Positions 1 through 8,106 of a stretch of DNA of 64,000 nt are shown here, piece after piece (position 1 is the first letter of the stretch; every line of letters begins with the position of its first letter). The notes under the pieces are model-generated. The model saw only the letters and a list, made by a program, of their open reading frames with translations, was not told the origin of the DNA and ran no database searches. A program made the position numbers and the translations under genes. This DNA is from Haemophilus_D parainfluenzae_AD. GTDB taxonomy: Bacteria > Pseudomonadota > Gammaproteobacteria > Enterobacterales > Pasteurellaceae. Location: the NCBI RefSeq assembly GCF_001679325.1, contig NZ_LZMX01000030.1; one strand, written 5' to 3'.

Positions 1-1930
1 CAAAGGCAAAGACCGAATTTTCCGCATCGTCCACCACTAACCAATCAAAGCCTTCTGGTTCACCGTCTAATTCAAAGAGTGGTGCATTGTTTTGATAAAC
101 GCCGTTCAAATCTTTAACTAATTGCAAGACGCCTTTATGCCATAGGCCACCATGGTTTTCATCAAGTAAGAACCAATCCAAGCTTTCTTCATAATTCCAT
201 TCACGACCTTGAGCAAATTCATTCCCCATGAATAATAATTTCTTGCCTGGATAGCCCCACATATAACCGTAGTAAGCGCGCAAGTTAGCAAATTTTTGCC
301 ATGCATCGCCAGGCATTTTGCCGAGTAACGAGCATTTGCCGTGTACGACTTCATCATGAGAAAGTGGCAATACAAAGTTTTCGCTGTATTGATAGATCAT
401 CCCAAAGGTCATTTTGTCGTGATGATAACGACGATAAACCGGATCGAGTTTCATATAACTTAGGGTATCGTTCATCCAGCCCATGTTCCATTTGAAATTA
501 AATCCAAGTCCACCATTTTCTGTCGGATGAGTTACACCACCAAAAGAAGTAGATTCTTCGGCAATGGAAATCGCGCCAGACATCTCAGAATGGATTTTCC
601 AGTTGGTGTGTTTTAAGAATTCAATCGCTTCTAAATTTTCACGGCCTCCATATTGATTCGGGATCCATTCGCCTTCAGCACGACTATAATCACGGTAAAT
701 CATTGACGCTACTGCATCTACACGGATACCGTCTAAACCAAAGCGCTCTAGCCAATACAGTGCATTGCTGGATAAGAAGTTTTTTACTTCATTACGACCA
801 TAGTTATAAATCAAGGTATTCCAGTCTTGGTGATAGCCCTCACGCGGGTCAGCATACTCATATAACGCAGTGCCATCGAATGCAACTAGTCCATGTGTAT
901 CACTTGGGAAATGTCCCGGTACCCAGTCTAAAATCACATTTATGCCTGCTTTGTGGGCTTTTTCGACTAAACGTTTAAAGGCTTCTGGTGTACCGAAACG
1001 ACTAGTCGGCGAATACAAGCCTATTGGTTGGTAGCCCCAGGAACCATCGAATGGAAATTCAGAGAGTGGTAAAAACTCAATATGGGTAAAGCCCATATGT
1101 TTGACATAAGGAATGAGTTCATCAGCGATTTGGTCATAATCAAGCCAGAAATTATTTTCTAAATTACGACGCCATGATCCCAAATGTACTTCGTAAATCG
1201 AAATGGGTTGATTACGTTGATTCGCTTGACGACGTTGCTCCGTCATTTCGACTACATCTGGTAACATGCTGATTTCTGATGCGGTATCCGGACGTAATTC
1301 AGATCTAAATGCATAAGGGTCAGCTTTTAAACGAAGGTTGCCATTGCAATCAATCAATTCAAATTTATAACGTTGACCCAAGCTAGCTTTGGGTAAGAAT
1401 AATTCCCACACCCCACTTGCTGGATGAAAACGCATCGGATGACGACGACCGTCCCAATAGTTGAAATCACCCACCAATGAAACGCGTTTCGCATTTGGCG
1501 CCCATACACGGAAATTTACGCCTGGTACACCATCACATTCAGTAAAATGTGCACCTAATACGTCATAAGGGCGTAGTAACGAACCTTCTGCTAATAGCCA
1601 TTGATCTAAATCATTAATCATCGGATGGAAACGGTACGGATCTTCAATAATTTGGGCTTCTGCCCCCCAATACACTTTTAATTGGTAGACCAAGAAATGA
1701 CGAATCTCCGGCACAATCGCAGTAAAAAATCCGCGGTCATCCACTTTTTCAAGAACGACAACGATAGATTGACTTTCTTTATCAATCACTTCGACTTTAT
1801 CTGCATCCGGTAATAAAGCGCGAACCTCAATACCATTATGAGTTTCATGCATGCCTAATACAGCAAAAGGATCGGCATGTTTGCCATCAAAAAATGAATT
1901 AATTACTGATTGCGCGACTAGTTTCGTCAT
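1..1930 (-). CDS. glgB: 1,4-alpha-glucan branching enzyme GlgB (3' end outside window)
   Basis: Transfers short alpha-1,4-glucan chains to alpha-1,6 branch points during glycogen synthesis in the cytoplasm. The minus-strand frame opens with ATG at 1930 (AGGAG seven bases upstream) and stays open to the window edge, giving about 643 of the usual ~730 residues. Visible landmarks are an N-terminal CBM48-type region, the GH13 barrel with the nucleophile motif GIRVDAVASM, the HSEMSGAISIAEE stretch with the acid/base glutamate, and the PLSHDEVVHGK motif. It follows the truncated malQ by 34 bases. In H. influenzae glgB heads glgX-glgC-glgA-glgP, so a glycogen operon probably continues beyond base 1. 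The C-terminal all-beta domain is missing only because the window ends. Confidence 0.95.
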   Translation of the reverse strand, partial: MTKLVAQSVINSFFDGKHADPFAVLGMHETHNGIEVRALLPDADKVEVIDKESQSIVVVLEKVDDRGFFTAIVPEIRHFLVYQLKVYWGAEAQIIEDPYRFHPMINDLDQWLLAEGSLLRPYDVLGAHFTECDGVPGVNFRVWAPNAKRVSLVGDFNYWDGRRHPMRFHPASGVWELFLPKASLGQRYKFELIDCNGNLRLKADPYAFRSELRPDTASEISMLPDVVEMTEQRRQANQRNQPISIYEVHLGSWRRNLENNFWLDYDQIADELIPYVKHMGFTHIEFLPLSEFPFDGSWGYQPIGLYSPTSRFGTPEAFKRLVEKAHKAGINVILDWVPGHFPSDTHGLVAFDGTALYEYADPREGYHQDWNTLIYNYGRNEVKNFLSSNALYWLERFGLDGIRVDAVASMIYRDYSRAEGEWIPNQYGGRENLEAIEFLKHTNWKIHSEMSGAISIAEESTSFGGVTHPTENGGLGFNFKWNMGWMNDTLSYMKLDPVYRRYHHDKMTFGMIYQYSENFVLPLSHDEVVHGKCSLLGKMPGDAWQKFANLRAYYGYMWGYPGKKLLFMGNEFAQGREWNYEESLDWFLLDENHGGLWHKGVLQLVKDLNGVYQNNAPLFELDGEPEGFDWLVVDDAENSVFAF

Positions 1931-1964
1931 GACATACTCCTTTATGCTTTGCAAGCTTGATTAT

Positions 1965-2357
1965 TTACAACCGATAGTATTTTCTCGTTTGTTGAGAGAC
2001 AAAAAGCATTAAACGATAATAGATAAAAGACAAAGCAGGCAATGAAAGTGCGGTTGAATATGGAATTGTTTTTTCAAACTGAATTTGGTTTTGCTCGTCG
2101 AGCAATTGATAACGCAAAGAAGCATCAGGAGGAGAAGAAAACGCGGTTAAATCATCATGAATGGGTTCGTTTTCAAAGGCACATATTACATCTTGGAACG
2201 GCTGATTTTGTCCAATATTCGGTGGAAATTGCAACTGCTCGATAAAATAATCAATACTGGTTGGCGACGCATCAATTAAATACCCATCAATATCATAATG
2301 GGAAAACGAAATGCCAAGTTTTTCAGCAGATTGTTTAAGTGATAAGGACATTTGCAT
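1965..2357 (-). pseudogene. malQ: Truncated malQ (N-terminal fragment of 4-alpha-glucanotransferase)
   Basis: A 130-residue frame directly upstream of glgB. Its first ~40 residues (SAEKLGISFSHYDIDGY, then ASPTSIDYFIEQL) match the shape of the MalQ N-terminus (LGIS..Y...G......SP.T...LL). The end (RYQLLDEQNQI, LPALSFIYYRLMLF) matches the beta-rich N-terminal domain just before the GH77 catalytic barrel. The frame stops there, so no catalytic residue is present; full MalQ is ~700 residues. In H. influenzae an intact malQ sits exactly here, between the YcgN-type gene and glgB. I infer an internal or C-terminal deletion that left the promoter end in place. Whether the fragment is translated is unknown. 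Identification rests on pattern and synteny, not an alignment. Confidence 0.62.
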
Positions 2358-2376
2358 ACAACGACTGATACATCTA

Positions 2377-2399
2377 TATAATACTTATTAAGTATTATA
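2377..2399. promoter_or_regulatory. 23-bp perfect AT-rich palindrome upstream of malQ remnant
   Basis: An uninterrupted 11-1-11 dyad with half-site TATAATACTTA, 20 bases upstream of the malQ start codon. It includes a TATAAT hexamer on both strands, so it may be an operator overlapping the malQ-glgB promoter. No regulator is assigned. Confidence 0.5.
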
Positions 2400-2438
2400 G
2401 GTAAGCGCAGTTGAAATACAATTGTCAATGTCGCAAAT

Positions 2439-2454
2439 TGTGACCTACGTCAAA
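2439..2454. promoter_or_regulatory. CRP-like half-conserved site
   Basis: TGTGA-N6-TCAAA is one full CRP half-site plus three of five bases of the other. It lies about 80 bases upstream of the malQ/glgB start, a usual distance for CRP activation of sugar and glycogen genes. Only one half is strong, so this is tentative. Confidence 0.3.
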
Positions 2455-2486
2455 AAACAAATTTCAAAAAGTATATAAGTGAAAAT

Positions 2487-2927
2487 TTATTCAGTTTCAA
2501 TCACAAATTCGAACCAATCAATAACATCTTCTTCGTGCACGCCATCTCGAATTAAAATGCCTGCATTTTTCACTGAATTAGGATCGCCACTGATTAAGGG
2601 ATGCCATTCGGGCAAAGGTTTACCTTCATACAATAAACGATAGGCACAGGTATTCGGCAACCATCCAAAATCAGGCAAATTCTTTTTGGTTAATTTGGTG
2701 CAATCACTTTCGATTTTAAAACGCTCAGGATAATTACGACACTTCCCTGTTTCCACATCTAAGAGATTGCAAGCAATACGTGTGTAATAAAGTTTTTCAC
2801 GCTTTCTCCGCCCTTGAATATATTTTCTATAACAGCATTTTCCGCAGCCATCACATAAGGCCTCCCATTCGGATTCTGTCATGTCAAGGAGCGATTTTTT
2901 TTGCCAAAAATGAGATTCAAATTGCAT
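2487..2927 (-). CDS. YcgN-type Fe/Zn-cluster family protein (UPF0260)
   Basis: A 146-residue cytoplasmic protein of the YkgJ/YcgN cysteine-cluster family, whose biochemical role is not established. The signature CDGCGKCCYRKY lies near residue 26-37, followed by CNLLDVETGKCRNYPER and further conserved cysteines (DCTKL, NTCAYRLL), the ligand pattern expected for an iron or zinc centre. The end GDPNSVKNAGI and a terminal acidic helix are typical, and the length is normal. It lies between glnS and the malQ/glgB operon, as in H. influenzae. A terminator separates it from glnS, so it has its own promoter or depends on read-through. Confidence 0.85.
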   Translation of the reverse strand: MQFESHFWQKKSLLDMTESEWEALCDGCGKCCYRKYIQGRRKREKLYYTRIACNLLDVETGKCRNYPERFKIESDCTKLTKKNLPDFGWLPNTCAYRLLYEGKPLPEWHPLISGDPNSVKNAGILIRDGVHEEDVIDWFEFVIETE

Positions 2928-2942
2928 AGTGAAACCAATAAA

Positions 2943-2982
2943 AAAGTGCGGTCAAAATTTACGTAATTTTTGACCGCACTTT
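2943..2982 (-). terminator. Uptake-signal inverted-pair terminator after glnS
   Basis: AAAGTGCGGT and its complement ACCGCACTTT flank an AT-rich loop. On the minus strand the second arm is followed by a run of Ts, so this terminates glnS. Both arms are complete Haemophilus uptake signals. Confidence 0.85.
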
Positions 2983-2993
2983 GTTGTTTAGAA

Positions 2994-4667
2994 TTAGAAG
3001 CCTTCTTTTAAGCTTACGGTTAAGTTAAACACTAAGTGCTCTGGGCGGCTGTCTTTATTATCCGCACAGAAATAACCTTCGCGTTCAAATTGGTAACCTT
3101 TTTCTGGTTCCGCATTTGCGAGGCTTTGTTCGACAAAACCGTGTTTCACCACTAAGGATGTTGGATTTAGCACGCTTTCGATTTCCTCTGCAGCACCTGG
3201 ATTTGGTACGGTGAAAAGACGCTCGTATAAACGGAACTCCGCTGGGTGATTATGCACTGCAGATACCCAGTGGATAACCCCTTTTACTTTGCGACCGTCC
3301 GCTGGATTTTTACCTAAGGTTTCTGGATCGTAAGTACAGAAAATCGTGGTGATTTCACCATTTGCATCTTTTTCGACACGTTCAGCTTTAATCACGTAAG
3401 CGTTACGTAAACGCACCTCTTTACCTAATACTAAGCGTTTATATTGTTTATTCGCTTCTTCACGGAAGTCTGCACGATCAATATAAAGCTCTTTCGTAAA
3501 CGGTAATTGGCGTTCACCTAATTCAGGACGATTTGGGTGATTTGGTGCCGTTAAGGTTTCTTCACCTTCAAAGTTTTCAATCACGACACGAACAGGATCA
3601 ATCACCGCCATTGCACGTGGTGCGTTTTCATTTAAATCTTCACGAATACATGCTTCAAGTGCAGAATACTCTACGACGTTATCTTGTTTAGTCACACCGA
3701 TACGACGGCAGAATTCACGTAATGAAACGGGTGTATAACCACGACGACGTAAACCTGAGATGGTTGGCATACGCGGGTCATTCCAACCATCCACAATACC
3801 GTCGTTTACTAATTTCAATAACTTACGTTTAGACGTTAACGTGCCTTCTAAATTTAAACGAGAGAATTCATATTGATGTGGTAATGGACGTTCAATACTA
3901 ATATTATCCAATACCCAGTCATATAAACGACGGTTGTCTTGGAATTCTAATGTACATAGAGAGTGTGTAATACGCTCAATCGCATCAGAGATACAGTGAG
4001 TGAAATCGTACATTGGGTAAATACACCATTTATCACCAGTTTGGTGATGGCTCGCAAATTTAATACGATAAAGCACAGGATCGCGCATGACCATAAATGG
4101 CGATGCCATGTCGATTTTCGCACGAAGACTTAATGTACCTTCGGCAAACTCACCGTTTTTCATTCTTTCAAATAACGCTAAGTTTTCTTCAACACTGCGA
4201 TCACGATATGGGCTGTTTTTACCTGGCTCAGTTAATGTACCACGATATTCACGCATTTGGTCTGGTGAAAGTTCATCTACATAGGCTAAACCTTTTTCGA
4301 TTAACTCAATCGCATAGCCATAAAGTGCATCGAAGTAATCAGAAGCATAACGCGGTTCACCTTCCCATTTAAAGCCTAACCATTCCACATCGGCTTTGAT
4401 GGAATCCACATATTCCACGTCTTCTTTCACCGGATTGGTATCGTCAAAACGTAGGTTACATAAGCCGTTATATTCTTTTGCCAAGCCGAAATTTAAGCAA
4501 ATCGATTTGGCATGACCAATATGCAAATAGCCATTCGGCTCAGGCGGGAAACGAGTATGAACACTTTTGTGTTTACCCGAAGCTAAATCTTCATCAATAA
4601 TTTGAGTAATGAAATTGTGTGTGCGGGTATTTTCCGCATTTTCTAGGGTGTGTTCTGTATTGCTCAT
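2994..4667 (-). CDS. glnS: Glutaminyl-tRNA synthetase
   Basis: Charges tRNA-Gln with glutamine in the cytoplasm. The class I signature is PPEPNGYLHIGHAKS near residue 30-45, and the KMSKS-equivalent is LTSKRKL near residue 265. The C-terminal half holds the two beta-barrel anticodon-binding domains. I start the protein at MSNTEHTLENAENTR (ATG ending at 4667, 557 residues, close to the E. coli length); a longer in-frame extension to 4757 has no conserved sequence. It is a single-gene unit ending in an uptake-signal terminator and lies divergent from the macA operon. Confidence 0.97.
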   Translation of the reverse strand: MSNTEHTLENAENTRTHNFITQIIDEDLASGKHKSVHTRFPPEPNGYLHIGHAKSICLNFGLAKEYNGLCNLRFDDTNPVKEDVEYVDSIKADVEWLGFKWEGEPRYASDYFDALYGYAIELIEKGLAYVDELSPDQMREYRGTLTEPGKNSPYRDRSVEENLALFERMKNGEFAEGTLSLRAKIDMASPFMVMRDPVLYRIKFASHHQTGDKWCIYPMYDFTHCISDAIERITHSLCTLEFQDNRRLYDWVLDNISIERPLPHQYEFSRLNLEGTLTSKRKLLKLVNDGIVDGWNDPRMPTISGLRRRGYTPVSLREFCRRIGVTKQDNVVEYSALEACIREDLNENAPRAMAVIDPVRVVIENFEGEETLTAPNHPNRPELGERQLPFTKELYIDRADFREEANKQYKRLVLGKEVRLRNAYVIKAERVEKDANGEITTIFCTYDPETLGKNPADGRKVKGVIHWVSAVHNHPAEFRLYERLFTVPNPGAAEEIESVLNPTSLVVKHGFVEQSLANAEPEKGYQFEREGYFCADNKDSRPEHLVFNLTVSLKEGF

Positions 4668-4848
4668 AAATTTCTCAATAAATTGAAAATAATTTCCCCA
4701 TTCTATACGAAAAGTCAGGCGTTGTGAATTTGATCCCAAAACTAACCACACTTTCATTAAATTAATACTGAATTTTTTAGGATTTTTCGGTCTAACTTGA
4801 AGATTTTTCGTGCAAACTGAAAAGTTTACCTTTAGAATACCCCTTTAC

Positions 4849-4862
4849 TGAACAAACGTTCA
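4849..4862. promoter_or_regulatory. TetR-type palindromic operator candidate upstream of macA
   Basis: TGAACAAACGTTCA is a 5-4-5 dyad lying 26 bases before the macA start, where a repressor could block the promoter or initial transcription. The half-site resembles operators of TetR-family efflux repressors. No such regulator is encoded within the window. Confidence 0.45.
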
Positions 4863-4887
4863 TTTTTATTTAGGATGACAAAGTCTT

Positions 4888-6072
4888 ATGAAAAAACGTT
4901 TTTTTATTTTACTCGGATTACTCATTGCTGCTGGTGCGGCTTATTATTTTTTCTCGAGCAATAGCAAACAAGAAACAACCTATCTGACCGAATCAGTTAC
5001 CCGCGGCAATGTGGAAAAAACAGTTGTCGCTTCTGGTTCAGTTGAAAGCGTGAATGAAGTCGATGTCGGCGCCCAAGCTTCGGGCAAAATCACCAAACTC
5101 TATGTCAAATTAGGACAAGAAATCAAAAAAGGCGAAATGATCGCTGATATTGATTCCACAACCCAAATTAACACCTTAAATACCAAAAAAGCGGCATTGG
5201 TTAGCTATCAAGCACAATTAAAAGCGAAGAAAACTGCTTACGATGTAGCCCTTTCAAGCTATAACCGCTTATCAAAACTTTATATGCAAAAAGCGACATC
5301 TTTGGATAGTGTGAATACCGCAAAAAGCACCCTTGATAATGCGAAAGCCGAAATGGAAGTCATTGAAGCCAATATCAAACAAGCTGAAATTGAAGTAAAT
5401 ACCGCAGAAACCAATGTGGGTTATACAAAAATCACCGCACCAATGGATGGTACCGTTATTTCTGTGCCTGTTTCAGAAGGTCAAACCGTTAATGCCAACC
5501 AAACTACCCCAACGATTGTGACCATTGCCGATTTAAGCAAAATGAAAATTAAGCCTGAAATTTCAGAAGGCGATATTACGAAAGTTAAAGCGGGTCAAGA
5601 AGTCAGCTTTACTATTTTATCGGATAGCCAAACGGTGTATCACTCTGTCATTGATTCTGTTGATCCTGCCAATACGACGATAACTGATAGCTCTTCAACA
5701 TCATCTTCGACAAATTCAAGCAGTAGTAGCTCCACAACCAGTGCGATTTACTATTACGCTAATGTATTGATTGATAACCCTGATCGCACTTTACGCATCG
5801 GAATGACGACAGAAAACAACATCAAAATTGCCAATGCAAAAGATGTGTTATTGATTTCCAATATGGCTATTCAAAAACGTGATGGTAAAAGCGTTGTGAA
5901 TATATTGAATGACAAAAATCAACCTGAACAGCGTGAAGTCGAAACCGGTGTACAAAATGATTTCCACACTGAAATCAAATCCGGCTTAAACGAAGGTGAG
6001 AAAGTTATCGTGTCACAAGTCGCGAATGGTGAAGAGGTTGGCTCTATGCCTCGTGGTCCAAGAATGTTCTAA
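4888..6072 (+). CDS. macA: MacA-like periplasmic adaptor of a tripartite ABC efflux pump
   Basis: A membrane-fusion (HlyD/RND adaptor) protein that links the MacB transporter to an outer-membrane channel. Residues 5-23 form one inner-membrane anchor (FFILLGLLIAAGAAYYFF), so it is anchored and mostly periplasmic. Next come the lipoyl half (VDVGAQASGKITKLYVKLGQEI), a coiled-coil hairpin at ~90-170, the second lipoyl half (ITAPMDGTVISVPVSEGQTV) and beta-barrel and proximal domains. The oddity is a Ser/Thr run near residues 268-285, which looks like an expanded low-complexity loop. ATG at 4888 has AGGA about 13 bases upstream. It is the first gene of a macA-macB-outer-membrane-factor operon and sits behind a TetR-like operator. 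Confidence 0.93.
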   Translation: MKKRFFILLGLLIAAGAAYYFFSSNSKQETTYLTESVTRGNVEKTVVASGSVESVNEVDVGAQASGKITKLYVKLGQEIKKGEMIADIDSTTQINTLNTKKAALVSYQAQLKAKKTAYDVALSSYNRLSKLYMQKATSLDSVNTAKSTLDNAKAEMEVIEANIKQAEIEVNTAETNVGYTKITAPMDGTVISVPVSEGQTVNANQTTPTIVTIADLSKMKIKPEISEGDITKVKAGQEVSFTILSDSQTVYHSVIDSVDPANTTITDSSSTSSSTNSSSSSSTTSAIYYYANVLIDNPDRTLRIGMTTENNIKIANAKDVLLISNMAIQKRDGKSVVNILNDKNQPEQREVETGVQNDFHTEIKSGLNEGEKVIVSQVANGEEVGSMPRGPRMF

Positions 6073-6090
6073 AAGTGCGGTAGAAAATTA

Positions 6091-8022
6091 ATGAATATTA
6101 TTGAAATTAAGGATCTCAACCGTTACTTCGGTGAAGGTGAAAATCGCGTTCATATTTTAAAGAATGTTTCTTTAAATATTAAAAAAGGCGATTTTGTGGC
6201 GATTATTGGGCAATCGGGTTCCGGTAAATCTACCTTGATGAATATTATCGGATGCTTGGATACGGCAACCAGTGGTTCTTACAAAATCAATGGAAAAGAA
6301 ACTATTGAATTAACCAAAGATCAACTTTCAGATTTACGTAGCCAAAAATTCGGCTTTATTTTCCAACGCTATAACTTATTGTCGAGCTTGACCGCAGCAG
6401 AAAACGTCGCCTTGCCAGCTATTTATGCCGGAATGCCGCAAGAAAAACGTCTTTCTCGTGCGAAGCAACTTTTAGAAAAATTAGGCTTAGGCGATAAATG
6501 GCAAAATAAACCAAGCCAGCTTTCTGGTGGTCAGCAACAACGTGTGAGTATTGCGCGAGCGTTGATGAATGGCGGTGAAATTATTTTAGCCGATGAACCG
6601 ACTGGTGCATTGGATTCTCAAAGCGGTCAAAATGTGATGGAAATTCTGCGTCAATTACACGCAGAAGGCCACACCATTATTATGGTAACCCACGATCGTG
6701 AAATTGCCGCTAGTGCGAATCGCGTGATTGAAATTAAAGACGGCGAAATCATTGGCGATACGCAAAAAGAAGCGGTAAAAAGTGCGGTCGAAAATCAAAC
6801 CAAATCTAAACCGCACTTTGGATTCAGCAAAGATCAATTTGTTGAAGCCTTTCGTATGTCTGTGAGTGCGATTATCGCCCACAAAATGCGTTCTCTTTTA
6901 ACAATGCTCGGGATTATTATCGGGATTACCTCCGTGGTTTCCGTCGTGGCATTGGGAAATGGCTCACAACAAAAAATCTTGGAAAACATTCGAGGAATTG
7001 GCACGAGTACTATAACGATTTTTAACGGTACAGGCTTTGGTGATCGGCGTGCTGAACAGATGCAGAATCTCACAATTAATGATGCCACTGCTTTAAATCA
7101 ACAAAGTTATGTACAAAGTGTCACGCCGAATAGCTCATCAAGTGGTACATTAATTTATGGTAATCAAACTTTCTCCTCGACCAGTTTAAAAGGTGTAGGC
7201 GAACAGTATTTTGATGTCGATGGATTAAAACTAAAATCCGGTAATTTATTTTCGGCTCAAGATGTTGCTGATAACAACCAAGTAGCCTTAATCGATGAAA
7301 GTGCGAAAAAGTCGATTTTCCCGGATGAAAATCCTATCGGTAAAATTGTGATGTTTAATAAACGGCCATTACGCATTATTGGCGTGGTATCTGATAAACA
7401 AATGGGCGGGGCAAGTAGTTCACTTAATCTCTATGCGCCTTATACCACCGTGATGAATCGTATTTCGGGTAGCAAAAAAATTGGTTCGATTACCGTAAAA
7501 GTAGATGATTCGGTGAATACAACTGTCGCCGAGAAAGGGATTACTGAATTGCTGACCATGCGTCATGGTAAAAAAGATTTCTTTATCATGAATAGCGATA
7601 CCATTAAACAAACCATTGAAAGCACAACAGGCACGATGAAATTGCTCATTTCTTCCATTGCCTTTATTTCGTTAATCGTTGGTGGTATTGGGGTAATGAA
7701 TATCATGTTGGTTTCTGTTACTGAACGAACTAAGGAAATCGGTGTGCGCATGGCTATTGGTGCAAGACAATTTAATATTCTGCAACAATTTTTAATTGAA
7801 GCTGTGCTGATTTGTTTAATTGGCGGTGTGACGGGGATTCTGCTTTCGGGTTTAATCGGTCTGCTATTTAACGTATTTATGACTGACTTTACGATGGCAT
7901 TCTCAACCGGCTCAATTGTTGCTGCAGTGGTCTTCTCTACCCTGATTGGTGTGATCTTCGGTTATATGCCGGCAAAACGCGCGGCACAATTAGATCCGAT
8001 TACCGCCCTTGCACGAGAATAA
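6091..8022 (+). CDS. macB: MacB-like ABC transporter (ATPase-permease fusion)
   Basis: Inner-membrane engine of a MacAB pump, a family that exports macrolides, peptides and haem precursors or toxins; the substrate here is unknown. The N-terminal ATPase has Walker A GQSGSGKST at residues 40-48, signature LSGGQQQR near 145 and Walker B IILADEPTGALDS. Four membrane segments follow the MacB/FtsX plan: one at ~270-295 and three in the C-terminal ~130 residues, with a periplasmic domain between. Its 643 residues are normal. The ATPase-membrane linker (~230-245) is encoded by an inverted pair of uptake signals at 6780-6820. It starts 18 bases after macA ends. Confidence 0.95.
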   Translation: MNIIEIKDLNRYFGEGENRVHILKNVSLNIKKGDFVAIIGQSGSGKSTLMNIIGCLDTATSGSYKINGKETIELTKDQLSDLRSQKFGFIFQRYNLLSSLTAAENVALPAIYAGMPQEKRLSRAKQLLEKLGLGDKWQNKPSQLSGGQQQRVSIARALMNGGEIILADEPTGALDSQSGQNVMEILRQLHAEGHTIIMVTHDREIAASANRVIEIKDGEIIGDTQKEAVKSAVENQTKSKPHFGFSKDQFVEAFRMSVSAIIAHKMRSLLTMLGIIIGITSVVSVVALGNGSQQKILENIRGIGTSTITIFNGTGFGDRRAEQMQNLTINDATALNQQSYVQSVTPNSSSSGTLIYGNQTFSSTSLKGVGEQYFDVDGLKLKSGNLFSAQDVADNNQVALIDESAKKSIFPDENPIGKIVMFNKRPLRIIGVVSDKQMGGASSSLNLYAPYTTVMNRISGSKKIGSITVKVDDSVNTTVAEKGITELLTMRHGKKDFFIMNSDTIKQTIESTTGTMKLLISSIAFISLIVGGIGVMNIMLVSVTERTKEIGVRMAIGARQFNILQQFLIEAVLICLIGGVTGILLSGLIGLLFNVFMTDFTMAFSTGSIVAAVVFSTLIGVIFGYMPAKRAAQLDPITALARE

Positions 8023-8043
8023 AGAAATTTTGTAAAACACAAA

Positions 8044-8082
8044 AGAGCGGTTAAAATTCTCACTAATTTTTGACCGCACTTT
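8044..8082 (+). terminator. Hairpin between macB and the outer-membrane factor gene
   Basis: An imperfect inverted pair (GAGCGGT variant on the left, full ACCGCACTT uptake signal on the right) without a long T tract. It may attenuate or stabilise the transcript rather than end it, because the next gene appears to belong to the same operon. Confidence 0.4.
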
Positions 8083-8106
8083 AATTAAAAAGAAAGGAAA
8101 AAATCC

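Noticed and set aside
4087..4372. Frames opposite glnS and other long genes
   Set aside because: They are shadow frames of well-identified genes with no ribosome site or family motifs.
4667..4757. Longer glnS start
   Set aside because: The extra 30 residues are not family-like and ATG at 4667 gives the expected N-terminus and length.
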